Below are positions 52,948-62,084 of a stretch of 64,000 nucleotides of DNA, piece after piece. Every line of letters starts with the position of its first letter. Position 1 is the first letter of the stretch. Source of the DNA: CAYXSX01 sp964467925 (GTDB lineage: Bacteria > Pseudomonadota > Alphaproteobacteria > Micavibrionales > Micavibrionaceae); NCBI GenBank assembly GCA_964467925.1, contig CAYXSX010000002.1:1-64000 (forward strand), written 5' to 3'. A model generated the notes under the pieces. That model was not told the origin of the DNA and ran no database searches. It saw nothing but the letters and a program-made list of their open reading frames with translations. The position numbers and the translations under genes were made by a program.

Positions 52948-54032
52948 TCATCAAGGTAAACCCGCTCGTACCGATCACCCAGAGAGGTTAAAATCTCGTA
53001 GCCTATGGTTCCGGCTTGGGTGGCCAGATCGTCGGCGCTTTGATGCGGGCCGATGACTTCCAGATAATCGCCAATTTGCGGGCGCGCGTTTTCCGCTAAG
53101 GCCCCCAGATCGAGCGTGATCGTATCCATCGAAACGCGCCCGAGGATCCGCAAAGCGCGGCCCTGCCAGTAAAGATGCCCCTTATTGCTCAGGGCGCGCA
53201 AAATCCCGTCGGCATAACCAAGCGCCACCGTGGCCGTAACCGTATCCTTTTCATGGCGGTAGGATGCGCCGTAGCCGGTGGTTTCCCCGGTTTTGACTTC
53301 CCGGATTTGCAATACCCGCACGTCCAGCGATATAACCCGGCGCATCGGGTTCGGCGCTTCGGGCGTGGGGTTAAGGCCGTAAAGCGCCATGCCGGGCCGG
53401 GCCACGTCGAAGTGATAACGCGGATCACGAAACACGCCCGAAGAATTCGCCAGCGATTTTTGCGCCTCCGGGAAATGTGCGGCCACGGCCTTAAAGCGTT
53501 CATACTGCGCCTCGTTCATCTCATGACCCTTTTCATCGGCGCAGGCAAAATGGCTCATGATCATTTTAACATCCAGCCCTTCCAGACGTTCCGGTTCCGC
53601 GAGCAAGACCGGCGTTTCATCTTGCCCGAAGCCCAGACGGTTCATGCCGGTATCGAAATGCAAAACTACCGGCTTGGAATCGCCCGCCCGGTTTTTATAG
53701 CGCGCGCATTCCTCCAGCGAGCCGATAACGGGAATAAGATTATGCGCGGCATAAAAATTCTCCGCCCCCTTGTAAAGCCCGCCCAGAACGGCGATTTGCG
53801 CATTTGGCAAAATTTCACGAACGCGCGCGCCCTCTTCCGGCGTGGCCACGAAAAACGTTTCACATCCCGCCTTGGCTAAGATTCTCACAACAGGCGCAAG
53901 CCCCAGCCCGTAACCGTTCGCCTTGACGACGCCAGCCACAGTGCAACCCGCACCCGCTTTTTCGCGCAACAAGGCGTAGTTATCGCGCAAGGCCGCCAGA
54001 TCTATCGTTAATTTGCCGGGATAAAAGGTCAT
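52923..54032 (-). CDS. alr: Alanine racemase
   Basis: 369 residues. The PLP lysine lies in VVKANGYGLGL (about Lys36), the catalytic Tyr in TTGYGASYRHEKD, and the C-terminal barrel carries SMDTITLDLG. It makes D-alanine for peptidoglycan. It follows dnaB by 18 bp on the same strand. Full length. Confidence 0.95.
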   Translation of the reverse strand: MTFYPGKLTIDLAALRDNYALLREKAGAGCTVAGVVKANGYGLGLAPVVRILAKAGCETFFVATPEEGARVREILPNAQIAVLGGLYKGAENFYAAHNLIPVIGSLEECARYKNRAGDSKPVVLHFDTGMNRLGFGQDETPVLLAEPERLEGLDVKMIMSHFACADEKGHEMNEAQYERFKAVAAHFPEAQKSLANSSGVFRDPRYHFDVARPGMALYGLNPTPEAPNPMRRVISLDVRVLQIREVKTGETTGYGASYRHEKDTVTATVALGYADGILRALSNKGHLYWQGRALRILGRVSMDTITLDLGALAENARPQIGDYLEVIGPHQSADDLATQAGTIGYEILTSLGDRYERVYLDDQAETISS

Positions 54033-54050
54033 GCGCCCCGCCTGATGAGC

Positions 54051-55535
54051 TTAATCGCCCCCATGATAGGGGTCCAGATCGCTAAAGCGCGTAAGATCGG
54101 GGTTGAAATGCATTTGCACCGTGCCGATGGGGCCGTGACGCGCCTTGGCGACGATACATTCGCCGATATTATGCGCCTTGTCCATGCGTTCTTGCCATTG
54201 CAGATGTTTTTCCGTACCGGGTTCGGGTTCGGCACGGGAAAGGTAATATTCCTCGCGGTAAACGAACATCACGATATCCGCATCCTGTTCGATAGAACCG
54301 GATTCACGAAGGTCGGAAAGCTGCGGGCGTTTATCCTCGCGGTTTTCCACCTGACGCGAAAGCTGCGATAGCGCCAGCACCGGAATTTCCAGTTCTTTGG
54401 CAATGGCTTTCAGCCCGCGGGTAATCTCGGATACTTCCTGCACGCGGTTATCCAGCCCCTGCTTCGAACCGTTACCACGCAAAAGCTGGAGATAGTCGAT
54501 CACCAGCAAATCAAGCCCGTGCTGGCGCTTCAAACGCCGTGCCCGCGTGCGTACCGCGCCAATCGAAAGCGCGGGCGTGTCATCAATATAAAGCGGCACT
54601 TGGGAAAGCGTTTGCGATGCTTCTACGAAGCGGCGGAAATCGTCCTGTTTGATATTCCCCTTACGGATCGCGTCACCCGAAATTCCCGACTGGTCGGCCA
54701 GAATACGCGTGGCGAGCTGATCTGCCGACATCTCGAGGCTGAAAAACCCGACAATGCCGCCTTGCGTTCCGCCGCTCTCGGCGTATTTCTTGGCCGCGTT
54801 AAACGCCATATTGGTTGCCAGCGCCGTTTTCCCCATTGATGGACGGCCCGCGAGAATCAGAAGGTCGGAGGGTTGGAGCCCGCCCAGTTTTTTATCCATA
54901 TCGGTCAGGCCGACGGAAATCCCCGTGACATGGCCATCGGTTTTATAGGCCTTTTCCGCAATCTCGATCGCGGTAACGACGGAATCGCGCAAGGTCTGGA
55001 AACCGCCCTTGACCTCGCCGCTTTCGGCCAGCGCGAACAGCCGGCTTTCCGCCCGCTCGATCGTGCCCATGGCATCGGTCTCCAGCTTGTGCTCATAGGC
55101 CTCGTTGACCACATCCTCGCCAAGCCCCACCAACTCGCGGCGCAAATGCAGTTCGTAAATCGTCTGGCCATAATCATAGGCGTTGATCACGCCCATCGCT
55201 CCGGCTGCAAGGTCAGCAAGGTATTCTGCCCCGCCGACATCGCTCAGGTCTTCGTCTTTTTCGAAATAATTTTTCAGCGTGACGGGCGAGGCCGTCTGGC
55301 CGCGGTCGACCATCGTGATAACGGTTTCGAAAATTCTCTGGTGCGCAGGCAAAAAGAAATGCGCAGGTTTCAGGAAATCGCCAATCTTCTCCATCGCGCG
55401 GTTATTGACCAGAAGCGCGCCGAGCAGCCCCTGCTCCGCCTCGATGTTATGCGGCAGCAAGCGGTATTTCGGCGATGCTTCGTCTTCGCCCCCGGCGTTT
55501 TTCTTGTATGCTAATTCGGCAACCATGACGCCCAA
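54051..55535 (-). CDS. dnaB: Replicative DNA helicase DnaB
   Basis: 494 residues. N-terminal domain LPHNIEAEQGLLGALLVNN, Walker A AGRPSMGKTALATN, DLLVIDYLQLL in Walker B, and KHLQWQERMDKAHNIGECIV near the end. It unwinds DNA at the fork. The start could also be the Met three codons later. The next gene upstream on this strand is a Sel1-repeat orphan. Confidence 0.97.
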   Translation of the reverse strand: MGVMVAELAYKKNAGGEDEASPKYRLLPHNIEAEQGLLGALLVNNRAMEKIGDFLKPAHFFLPAHQRIFETVITMVDRGQTASPVTLKNYFEKDEDLSDVGGAEYLADLAAGAMGVINAYDYGQTIYELHLRRELVGLGEDVVNEAYEHKLETDAMGTIERAESRLFALAESGEVKGGFQTLRDSVVTAIEIAEKAYKTDGHVTGISVGLTDMDKKLGGLQPSDLLILAGRPSMGKTALATNMAFNAAKKYAESGGTQGGIVGFFSLEMSADQLATRILADQSGISGDAIRKGNIKQDDFRRFVEASQTLSQVPLYIDDTPALSIGAVRTRARRLKRQHGLDLLVIDYLQLLRGNGSKQGLDNRVQEVSEITRGLKAIAKELEIPVLALSQLSRQVENREDKRPQLSDLRESGSIEQDADIVMFVYREEYYLSRAEPEPGTEKHLQWQERMDKAHNIGECIVAKARHGPIGTVQMHFNPDLTRFSDLDPYHGGD

Positions 55536-55612
55536 TCTATCAGAACCCGCGCGCCAAGCGCCAGTTTAAATACCGCCGCCCCTGTGAATCACGGGGATAG
55601 GCGGACAATTGG

Positions 55613-56530
55613 TTATGTGTTTTCCAAAGCACGCTCTGCTATTTCGCCAGACCCATTATTAGCGAGCCTGTAAGCCGCTTCTCTCCGCGCTGTTTCAAGA
55701 TCTGCGACATATTCTGTGATTTCAGGCAGTTCCAGAAACGCGACTATATCTTCTATAAGCTCCAATGCTTTCGGATCTGTGACCCCGTTCTCAGGGAACA
55801 AATCTCCCATCTCTAAGAGAAAGGAAATTGCTTCGTCATTCTCTTGCAACGCGGCCTGCAGGCGCCAATATGCTGCGGCCCTTAGATCTTTTTCTGTGCC
55901 ATGTCCATATTCGAATCTGCGGCTAAGCCGCATTTGTGCGGGGGCGTAACCCTGCAGCGCGGCATCAAGAAATAACGCAGTGGCTTTTTGTCTGTCATAT
56001 TTGTCGACGTGTAGGCCGCGCACCAGCAATGCATTTGGATATCTGCTTTCAGCGGCACGTTTAAGCCAATACTGCGCCCGTGCTTTGGATTCGCTCCAGT
56101 ACGGTATTCTCGGATTTGTTTCATCAATACGGGCTTGTCGATCAAAAACCGCGAAAAGCTGAAATTCTGCCGGCCCATATCCCGCGATAGCCGCCTGTTT
56201 CAATAATTTCTGCGCTTTTTCTGGATCACCGCCCTCTGTATAGTTTAATGTTATTGCTAGCCAATACAGAGAGGCAGGAAGACCGCTTACGGCTGCCATT
56301 TTTAACAAATCTTCTATTCTTTTTTCTCTAGCCTCATCAACCTCATCGGTAGAGTTTAAAATTTCTCGTTCTGCCAGAGATTGGCCGGCAAGGGCGTGAG
56401 GATCGAGAACGGCTATTTTTTTGAATTCGGCGGGGATGTTTGAAGGATTGTATCCGAGTACGCTGACCACCGAGGTATTAATCGGTATTGGTCCGGTTAC
56501 AGGTTGAAATTCTTCGGTTTGTGTACTCAT
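55613..56530 (-). CDS. Sel1-like repeat protein, orphan
   Basis: 305 residues, no signal peptide. From about residue 75 there are Sel1-type helical repeats, several clear (AAIAGYGPAEFQLFAVF, AAESRYPNALLVRGLHV, AALQGYAPAQMRLSRRFEYG). Such repeats bind proteins. AAGGAG precedes the ATG. Two TTGACATA elements lie upstream (56586 and 56709). Sel1 proteins of Legionella take part in host interaction, so with a IVB locus nearby this could be exported; not shown. Confidence 0.72.
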   Translation of the reverse strand: MSTQTEEFQPVTGPIPINTSVVSVLGYNPSNIPAEFKKIAVLDPHALAGQSLAEREILNSTDEVDEAREKRIEDLLKMAAVSGLPASLYWLAITLNYTEGGDPEKAQKLLKQAAIAGYGPAEFQLFAVFDRQARIDETNPRIPYWSESKARAQYWLKRAAESRYPNALLVRGLHVDKYDRQKATALFLDAALQGYAPAQMRLSRRFEYGHGTEKDLRAAAYWRLQAALQENDEAISFLLEMGDLFPENGVTDPKALELIEDIVAFLELPEITEYVADLETARREAAYRLANNGSGEIAERALENT

Positions 56531-56580
56531 AGCGGCTACTCCTTGTTTAAAGAGAGAACCTTTGCACGGTGGTTTTTATA

Positions 56581-56586
56581 TGTCAA
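56581..56586 (-). promoter_or_regulatory. TTGACATA element, proximal copy, before the 305-residue Sel1 gene
   Basis: TTGACA read on the minus strand, followed by TATAAAAACC. No good -10 at 16-18 bp. It lies 51 bp before the ATG. Confidence 0.4.
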
Positions 56587-56681
56587 CTGAATTTGATTTT
56601 TTGAAATATAATTGCTTTTGTGAGTTTCGGGCACTTTATTTTAGTGCTTTCTATCGCTGCTTTGTACCAATCTAGTGTTTT

Positions 56682-56709
56682 ATTTAACGCAGCCCTTTTG
56701 TTATGTCAA
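56682..56709 (-). promoter_or_regulatory. Promoter before the 305-residue Sel1 gene, distal copy
   Basis: TTGACA (56709-56704), 16 bp, TTAAAT (56687-56682), with TAACAAAAG after the -35. It begins 1 bp after the stop codon of the neighbouring Sel1 gene. Confidence 0.5.
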
Positions 56710-56710
56710 C

Positions 56711-57604
56711 TTATCTGCCGCCCGCTGACGGTCCGCCCAAGACAGGGCTAAAAATCTGGTCGATTTCATTCATTTTCGCCAAGGTCTTGACCGCTTCTTC
56801 ATGGCCCTGATTTGCGGCAGCTTGAAGCCACGTTCTGGCTGCTTCAAGATTTACTTTTACCTCTCCACCCGAGCGGTAAAGATTACCGAGTCTATATTGA
56901 GCCTCGGCAAGGCCCTGTTCTGCCGCCGCCGTGTACCATTTCAGAGCTTGCCTATAATTCCGCGGTTTTCCGTAGCCCTCTTCATTCAAATACCCTGCCA
57001 GATACTGGGCGAGGATATGCCCTTTTTCCGCCGCAGGTAAGCAATAGTGAAGGGCTGTACTGTAGTTTTTAGTGACGCCTTGGCCTATAATATGCCGATA
57101 AGCAAGCTCTGCTTGCGCAGGGGCGTATCCTTGGTCCGCCGCTTGCTTTAGATAATCGAAAGCATCTGAATGAGCGCCGCTCTCTGCCAGAATATAGCTC
57201 ATGGCGGTTAAAGAGGGCGGAAAGCTCTTTTTGGCGCCAGAATTTAGCCAGTTCGCAGCAGCTCGAAGATCCTTTTTTCCCCCACCAAGACCCAGCAAGC
57301 AAATCATGCCTAGAGTGTGCAGGGCGTTGAGATTGCCTTTATCCGCTACCTTTCCGGCCAGGGTTTTGGCGCGCCGAACATCATTAACGCCTTCAAGGTT
57401 GTATAAAAGCGCGCGCGATAATATACCCCCCACCAACTCGTGATTGGGTTTAGACTCCAGAAACTCGCCCAGAATTTTCACGCTCTGGCGTAGTTTTTCC
57501 GCTTCTTCGTCCTGAAATTTGTGATCCAGGGGCCGTATGGCCAGTATGGCGCTAATGCTCTTAAAGGCGTCTTGAACGGGTGAGTTTGACGTTTCAGCGC
57601 TCAT
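56711..57604 (-). CDS. Sel1-like repeat protein, orphan
   Basis: 297 residues from the ATG at 57604 (MSAETSN); a longer frame to 57655 would start inside the promoter element. At least five Sel1 repeats run from about residue 90 to the end (AADQGYAPAQAELAYRHIIG, AAEKGHILAQYLAGYLNEEG, AAEQGLAEAQYRLGNLYRSG). The N-terminal 80 residues are helical. No signal peptide. It is a relative of the next gene downstream, though the repeats are cleaner. Both lie between hisD and dnaB. Confidence 0.75.
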   Translation of the reverse strand: MSAETSNSPVQDAFKSISAILAIRPLDHKFQDEEAEKLRQSVKILGEFLESKPNHELVGGILSRALLYNLEGVNDVRRAKTLAGKVADKGNLNALHTLGMICLLGLGGGKKDLRAAANWLNSGAKKSFPPSLTAMSYILAESGAHSDAFDYLKQAADQGYAPAQAELAYRHIIGQGVTKNYSTALHYCLPAAEKGHILAQYLAGYLNEEGYGKPRNYRQALKWYTAAAEQGLAEAQYRLGNLYRSGGEVKVNLEAARTWLQAAANQGHEEAVKTLAKMNEIDQIFSPVLGGPSAGGR

Positions 57605-57659
57605 AGCTAAGGTGCTGCCTGCTTCTTTGGTTAATAAAAGCAGACTTTTTCCCACAATT

Positions 57660-57674
57660 ATAATTTTATGTCAA
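57660..57674 (-). promoter_or_regulatory. TTGACATAA element before the 297-residue Sel1 gene
   Basis: TTGACA (57674-57669) follows the hisD stop codon without a gap and continues TAAAATTATAAT. A TATAAT is present but too close (7 bp) for a normal promoter, and the 17-bp position is poor. Confidence 0.4.
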
Positions 57675-58979
57675 TTATTTTCGCTTCCGCAAGACATCGC
57701 CATGCGCGGGGAAGCCTTCGTAATCGGTCATGGTGATGACGGAATCTTTTAAGGCTTCGAACCCCTCTTTCGTGCAGCGGGAAATCGAGGTACGTTTCAG
57801 GAAATCCCATACAGATGTGCAGGAATAAGAATGCGCCCAGCCGCCGGTGGGTAGCACGTGGTTCACGCCAATGCCGTAATTACCCAGCGATGAAGGTGTA
57901 TATTCCCCGATCAAAATCTCGCCGGCATGTTTAAGCTGCGACGTGATCTTATCCGGGTTCGCGACCTTCAAATGCAAATGTTCCGGCGCATATTCATTGG
58001 AAACGGCAATGGATTCCTCGAGCGATCCGGTCAGGATAATCCCGCCATATCCGCCTTCGCCCATCACCTTCGTACAAATGGTTTTGTGAGGCTCGGGCAA
58101 TGTATCAATAACGCCGCCCATATTATCGCGCACGTAATTGGCGAGCTCTTCACTATGCGTAACGAGCAAAGCCGCACTGTCCTCGCCGTGCTCGCCTTCA
58201 TTTAATATGTCGTAAATCGTGTTGTGCGGGTTGGCGCTTTCATCGGCCAGAATAATGGATTCAGACGGGCCTGCGGGCATGCCGGGGTCGAGCACATCGG
58301 AAAGCACACGCTTGGCGGCGGCTACGTACGGGCTGCCGGGCCCCAAAACTTTGCGCACTTTGGGAACGCTTTCTGTCCCGTAAGCCAAGGCGGCAATAGC
58401 CTGCGCCCCGCCGCATTTATAGACATTCTCCACGCCGCAAAGCCGTGCGGTAAACAGCGTGGCGTCATCCACTTTGCCCTCGGGGGTGGGGGGAGTAACA
58501 ACGGCGATTTCTTTCACCCCCGCAATTACGGCGGGAATGGCGAGCATATAAAGCGCGGAAGGGAAAGCACCCTTGCCGCGCGGCACGTACAGGCCGACGG
58601 AATCAATCGCGCTCACCTGCTCGCCTGCGAATACCCCGGGTTCAATCTCCACCATCCACGGCTTTTCCACGCGGTTCATTTGTTCTTGGTGGAATTTCTT
58701 CACATTACCGGCGCAATGACGAATGGCGGCTTTTAAATCCTCATCCAGCGCTTTTTCCGCCGCCTCGAATTCTTCCGCGCTCGCTTTAATATTCGTGATT
58801 TCCGCCTTTTCGAATTTACGGGCGAAATCGCGTAAGGCTTCATCACCCCTTGCCTTCACATCGGCAATAATCGGCTTAACCACTTCGATAACGGAATCGA
58901 TATCGGCCTGCGCGCGTCGCATAATCCGCGCCTTCGTGGCCGCATCCGTTTCGTTCCATTTGTAAAAATTAATGCTCAT
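57675..58979 (-). CDS. hisD: Histidinol dehydrogenase
   Basis: 434 residues. LYVPRGKGAFPSALYMLAIP, GPGSPYVAAAKRVL, DEGAN-like zinc residues in AGPSESIILADESAN and the closing GEYTPSSLGNYGIGVNHVLP are typical. It oxidises histidinol to histidine in two NAD-dependent steps. It is divergent from hisH across a palindromic repeat. Confidence 0.95.
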   Translation of the reverse strand: MSINFYKWNETDAATKARIMRRAQADIDSVIEVVKPIIADVKARGDEALRDFARKFEKAEITNIKASAEEFEAAEKALDEDLKAAIRHCAGNVKKFHQEQMNRVEKPWMVEIEPGVFAGEQVSAIDSVGLYVPRGKGAFPSALYMLAIPAVIAGVKEIAVVTPPTPEGKVDDATLFTARLCGVENVYKCGGAQAIAALAYGTESVPKVRKVLGPGSPYVAAAKRVLSDVLDPGMPAGPSESIILADESANPHNTIYDILNEGEHGEDSAALLVTHSEELANYVRDNMGGVIDTLPEPHKTICTKVMGEGGYGGIILTGSLEESIAVSNEYAPEHLHLKVANPDKITSQLKHAGEILIGEYTPSSLGNYGIGVNHVLPTGGWAHSYSCTSVWDFLKRTSISRCTKEGFEALKDSVITMTDYEGFPAHGDVLRKRK

Positions 58980-58995
58980 TACATGCCTGATTTTT

Positions 58996-59064
58996 TGTCA
59001 TTCTGAGCGTTAGCGAAGAATCTCATAAATTACAAGGAGATCCTTCACTTCGTTCAGGATGACA
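58996..59064. repeat. Inverted repeat of the TGTCATTCTGAGCG type between hisD and hisH
   Basis: TGTCATTCTGAGCG...GAATCTC is mirrored by GAGATCC...CGTTCAGGATGACA with a few mismatches. A 69-bp hairpin fills the divergent hisD-hisH gap. It is distinct from the CGTCATTGCGAG family elsewhere in the window. Confidence 0.7.
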
Positions 59065-59079
59065 GGTATAAGAGCATCC

Positions 59080-59760
59080 ATGTCCAACCAAACCATCGCC
59101 ATTATCGATTACGGCTCCGGCAATTTGCGCAGTGCGGAAAAGGCGTTCGAGCGCGTCATAGCTGACGAGGGGCTGGATTTCAACGTTAAAGTCACCGACA
59201 AGCCCGATGATATTGCAAAGGCTACCCGTATCGTATTGCCCGGTCAGGGGGCATTCGGCACCTGTATGGCGGGGCTCTCAAGCATATCCGGCATGGTGGA
59301 GGCGCTGGAGGAATCCGTGCTGCGCCGCGGCGCGCCCTTCCTTGGCATTTGTGTGGGGATGCAGCTTATGGCCTCGCGCGGGCTGGAACATGGCGTGCAT
59401 GCGGGTCTGGGCTGGATCGAGGGGGAGGTGCGCCCCTTGCAGCCGAATGACCCATCTCTCAAAATCCCGCATATGGGCTGGAACGAGCTTGTCATGCCCT
59501 TTGCCGGAGCGCAGGATAATGCGCATTTTGTGCTGCGCAGTATAAATTCTTCGCCGGAAAATCCCGTTCATTACTACTTTGTTCATTCTTTTGTGTTTGA
59601 ATGTAGTAATAGCCATCATATTTTAGGGATGACGGATTACGGAGGATTAATTCCCGCTGTCGTAGGGCGTGATAATATGGTGGGCGTGCAATTCCACCCC
59701 GAAAAAAGCCAGCAAGCGGGCCTTGCATTAATTTCGAACTTTTTGCACTGGAAACCGTAA
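59080..59760 (+). CDS. hisH: Imidazole glycerol phosphate synthase, glutamine amidotransferase subunit
   Basis: 226 residues from the ATG at 59080 (MSNQTIAIIDYGSGNLR); the seven earlier codons overlap the palindromic repeat. Nucleophile Cys in FLGICVGMQLM, and His/Glu in VQFHPEKSQ complete the triad. It feeds ammonia to HisF (present at 62895), splitting glutamine. Confidence 0.93.
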   Translation: MSNQTIAIIDYGSGNLRSAEKAFERVIADEGLDFNVKVTDKPDDIAKATRIVLPGQGAFGTCMAGLSSISGMVEALEESVLRRGAPFLGICVGMQLMASRGLEHGVHAGLGWIEGEVRPLQPNDPSLKIPHMGWNELVMPFAGAQDNAHFVLRSINSSPENPVHYYFVHSFVFECSNSHHILGMTDYGGLIPAVVGRDNMVGVQFHPEKSQQAGLALISNFLHWKP

Positions 59761-59809
59761 GCGGTAGGCACCAGATTTATAAACGGGATTTATAAGGAGG
59801 AAAGCGGCA

Positions 59810-60373
59810 ATGAGCGATCAGATCATCAAAAAACCTGCCGATCCGCAATTGATTGTGGAACAGGTTACATCCTTAAGCGCGCCCGATATGAACGATCTGT
59901 GCGATGCGACCGATGCGGCCATTGAGGGCGGCGGCGGTTTCGGCTGGCTCACCCTTCCGGCGCGCGATATTCTCGAGCGTCACTGGAGCGGCGTGATGGC
60001 CATGCCCGCGCGTTTTCTGTTTGTGGCACGGCTGGATGGCGTGATCTGCGGCACGTGCCAGCTTATCAAGCCGCCTGCGAATAACGAGGCGCAGCGCCTG
60101 AACCTCCAGCTCACCACCCATTTTGTCGCCCCTTGGGCGCGTGGCCACGGTCTGGCGCGCTTGTTGGTCGAAGAGGCCGAGCGCACTGCGCGGGAGGAGG
60201 GTTTTAACGTGATCAATCTCGATGTGCGCGAAACCATGACCAGCGCGATCGCGCTTTATGAATCGCTCGGCTACGAACGCTTCGGCACCCACCCCCATTA
60301 CGCCGTGGTGGATGGAGAGATGCTCGAGGGGTATTATTACACCAAGCTGCTGGATACGAAGTTGGCGGGGTAA
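59810..60373 (+). CDS. GNAT-family N-acetyltransferase
   Basis: 187 residues. The acetyl-CoA site is seen in FVAPWARGHGLARLLVEEAE (about 104-123) and the later NLDVRETMTSAIALYESLGY. A strong AAGGAGGA site precedes the ATG. The substrate cannot be told. It lies 49 bp after hisH on the same strand; its last bases overlap the end of the TIGR04255 cassette on the other strand. Confidence 0.88.
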   Translation: MSDQIIKKPADPQLIVEQVTSLSAPDMNDLCDATDAAIEGGGGFGWLTLPARDILERHWSGVMAMPARFLFVARLDGVICGTCQLIKPPANNEAQRLNLQLTTHFVAPWARGHGLARLLVEEAERTAREEGFNVINLDVRETMTSAIALYESLGYERFGTHPHYAVVDGEMLEGYYYTKLLDTKLAG

Positions 60374-60780
60374 TCCGCTTTTTCGAAAACCGCCATTCTG
60401 CGTAACTGAAGAGCTACAAGTTTTGCTTTATCCTTTGCTGCAGGTATCGGCCGGATATTGCAATGTTCGGGAACAGGGTTGCCATCTTTCCATACGCGTA
60501 GCTTTTGACCGTTTTCATTGTCAATTTCACGGATTGCGGATACGCTTAGGTCGCCGCGTCCGTAAATTGTGGAATCCGGTTTTACATGGCCGCATAAGGC
60601 CCATATCTCGGCATCTTGTTTGTCCGTTATGTCGAGCACAGACAAATCCTCCATCTCTGAAGGAGGCATAAAAGCATTGGGCTTGATTTGTTCGCCAGGA
60701 GGGTTCGTAGCTGAAAAGGTTTTTCGGCTTGTGATAACCCTTGTTACCGTTTGGTTTCCTTTTAATTCAATTTCCGGCAT
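60337..60780 (-). CDS. Third gene of the TIGR04255-linked cassette, unknown function
   Basis: 147 residues. KPNAFMPPSEMEDLSVLD and RRMAVFEKADYP are the recognisable stretches; an AF.P....LSV pattern of this kind occurs in small proteins found next to such cassettes, from memory. Its ATG overlaps the previous stop (TGATG), so it is translated with it. It converges with and overlaps the GNAT gene by 37 bp. AT-rich compared with the his genes. Confidence 0.6.
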   Translation of the reverse strand: MPEIELKGNQTVTRVITSRKTFSATNPPGEQIKPNAFMPPSEMEDLSVLDITDKQDAEIWALCGHVKPDSTIYGRGDLSVSAIREIDNENGQKLRVWKDGNPVPEHCNIRPIPAAKDKAKLVALQLRRMAVFEKADYPANFVSSSLV

Positions 60781-61328
60781 CAGAATATTCCAAAATAACG
60801 CTCCATAACAATTTCCAGCTCCTCAGGTATGACTTTATAATTCATTGATTGGCCTGAGAATTTACGATTATTTAAAGCGAGGAAGGCAAAATTTATACGC
60901 CCGTTCTCATCAAAATTTATAATCAGGTCATAATTACCCTTTGTCCAAAAGAGATCGACGTGGCCTTCTGGATCGAGGTCTAACACAGGCAAGTCTATAT
61001 TTTTAGGAAGCCTGTGCATGAAATCACGAGCTATTCGAAGTATAATGCCATTTACAGGCTTTTCATTTTCTCCGCCCCAATTTCTTTTTCTGTATATCGG
61101 GTTTCGGAATTCCTGCAGCATGTTTTCAATACGGCCACCGCGAGTTTTCAGGCTTTGGGTTGCATCCCGGCTTTGTTTGACAATTTGCTCAATATTCTGA
61201 ATATCTTGAAATTTAGCACGTGTGTTCTCTATATCTCTGATTTTGCTATCAAAAACAGTCGGAAAAGAACGTGTGTTTTTTCGTGATTTGGGGGGGTCAG
61301 AGTATAGAAGTTCGCAGGCTAGGCTCAT
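60780..61328 (-). CDS. Second gene of the TIGR04255-linked cassette, unknown function
   Basis: 182 residues from the ATG at 61328, which overlaps the previous stop (ATGA). The C-terminal half has PVLDLDPEGHVDLFWTKGNY followed by LIINFDENGRINFAFLALNN, a beta-rich pattern (acidic-residue, Gly, then Trp) that recurs in companion proteins of such cassettes. The N-terminal half is helical and basic. No signal. Function unknown. Confidence 0.62.
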   Translation of the reverse strand: MSLACELLYSDPPKSRKNTRSFPTVFDSKIRDIENTRAKFQDIQNIEQIVKQSRDATQSLKTRGGRIENMLQEFRNPIYRKRNWGGENEKPVNGIILRIARDFMHRLPKNIDLPVLDLDPEGHVDLFWTKGNYDLIINFDENGRINFAFLALNNRKFSGQSMNYKVIPEELEIVMERYFGIF

Positions 61329-62053
61329 GAGCATAGTTCCCTTATGCCGTTTTTGGTTAAGCTTGATTCAAATACATCATTCTTAAAATCGCGCATAGAA
61401 ATTAATTTTTTATGAATAATGGGCCAGTCAACAGGTTCGTTTACATGCTGATAGATCTCAGTGTCCAAAATAGTGCGCATAAAAGAACTATCCTTGGGGC
61501 GCCAAAGATAAGATACATTCGCTCGGTTTACCAAATCTCTGTCAGCAATCGATAATCTTTGAAATGCTTCCCCCGCAAGAATATCTCGGTTTTCAATTTC
61601 GGGAAAGGCGGGCAAAACCTTAAAATGCTTAGCCATTTTTTTTGTTTCTGAAACTATTTGGTTAATATTTCGCAAGACAAGTGTATCCAAAGGGTATTTA
61701 TAAAAAGTATCTTCACACACCAGCCAGATCTTTTCAAAATATGAAAAAACTTTATCACCGCCGGGGTATTTTTTTCCTTTTTCTATCAGGTAATCATATG
61801 TAATCCCTTGGAAGCTGACTTTTATTGTTTGCGCCCCATCTTTGTGATGAACAACATAGCCAATATGCTCATCGTTCTGATCTTCATTAAGATAGCGAGC
61901 ATAATATTTTATGGGGTCCCGATAAGATAATTCCTCCAGCTTTTTTGCAAGGACTCTAAGTGACGGAAGATTGATTTCTCCTTCTGTACGGAAAGAGAGG
62001 TCGATAATAGCTTCTTTTACCGGAGGTTTTGTAAGATTTTTAAGTTGATTCAC
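61325..62053 (-). CDS. TIGR04255-family protein, first gene of a three-gene cassette
   Basis: 242 residues from a GTG start with no clear ribosome-binding site. The opening NLTKPPVKEAIIDLSFRTEG fits the start of the sporadically distributed TIGR04255 family (PP(I/V)xEAIIDxxF), whose role is not known. Its gene and the next two overlap and are AT-rich, and the block interrupts the his genes between GNAT and hisA. Sporadic, mobile-like occurrence suggests a defence or stress cassette, as inference only. Confidence 0.68.
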   Translation of the reverse strand: MNQLKNLTKPPVKEAIIDLSFRTEGEINLPSLRVLAKKLEELSYRDPIKYYARYLNEDQNDEHIGYVVHHKDGAQTIKVSFQGITYDYLIEKGKKYPGGDKVFSYFEKIWLVCEDTFYKYPLDTLVLRNINQIVSETKKMAKHFKVLPAFPEIENRDILAGEAFQRLSIADRDLVNRANVSYLWRPKDSSFMRTILDTEIYQHVNEPVDWPIIHKKLISMRDFKNDVFESSLTKNGIRELCS

Positions 62054-62084
62054 GGCAGAAAAACATTCATGGTGCGAAAACGAA

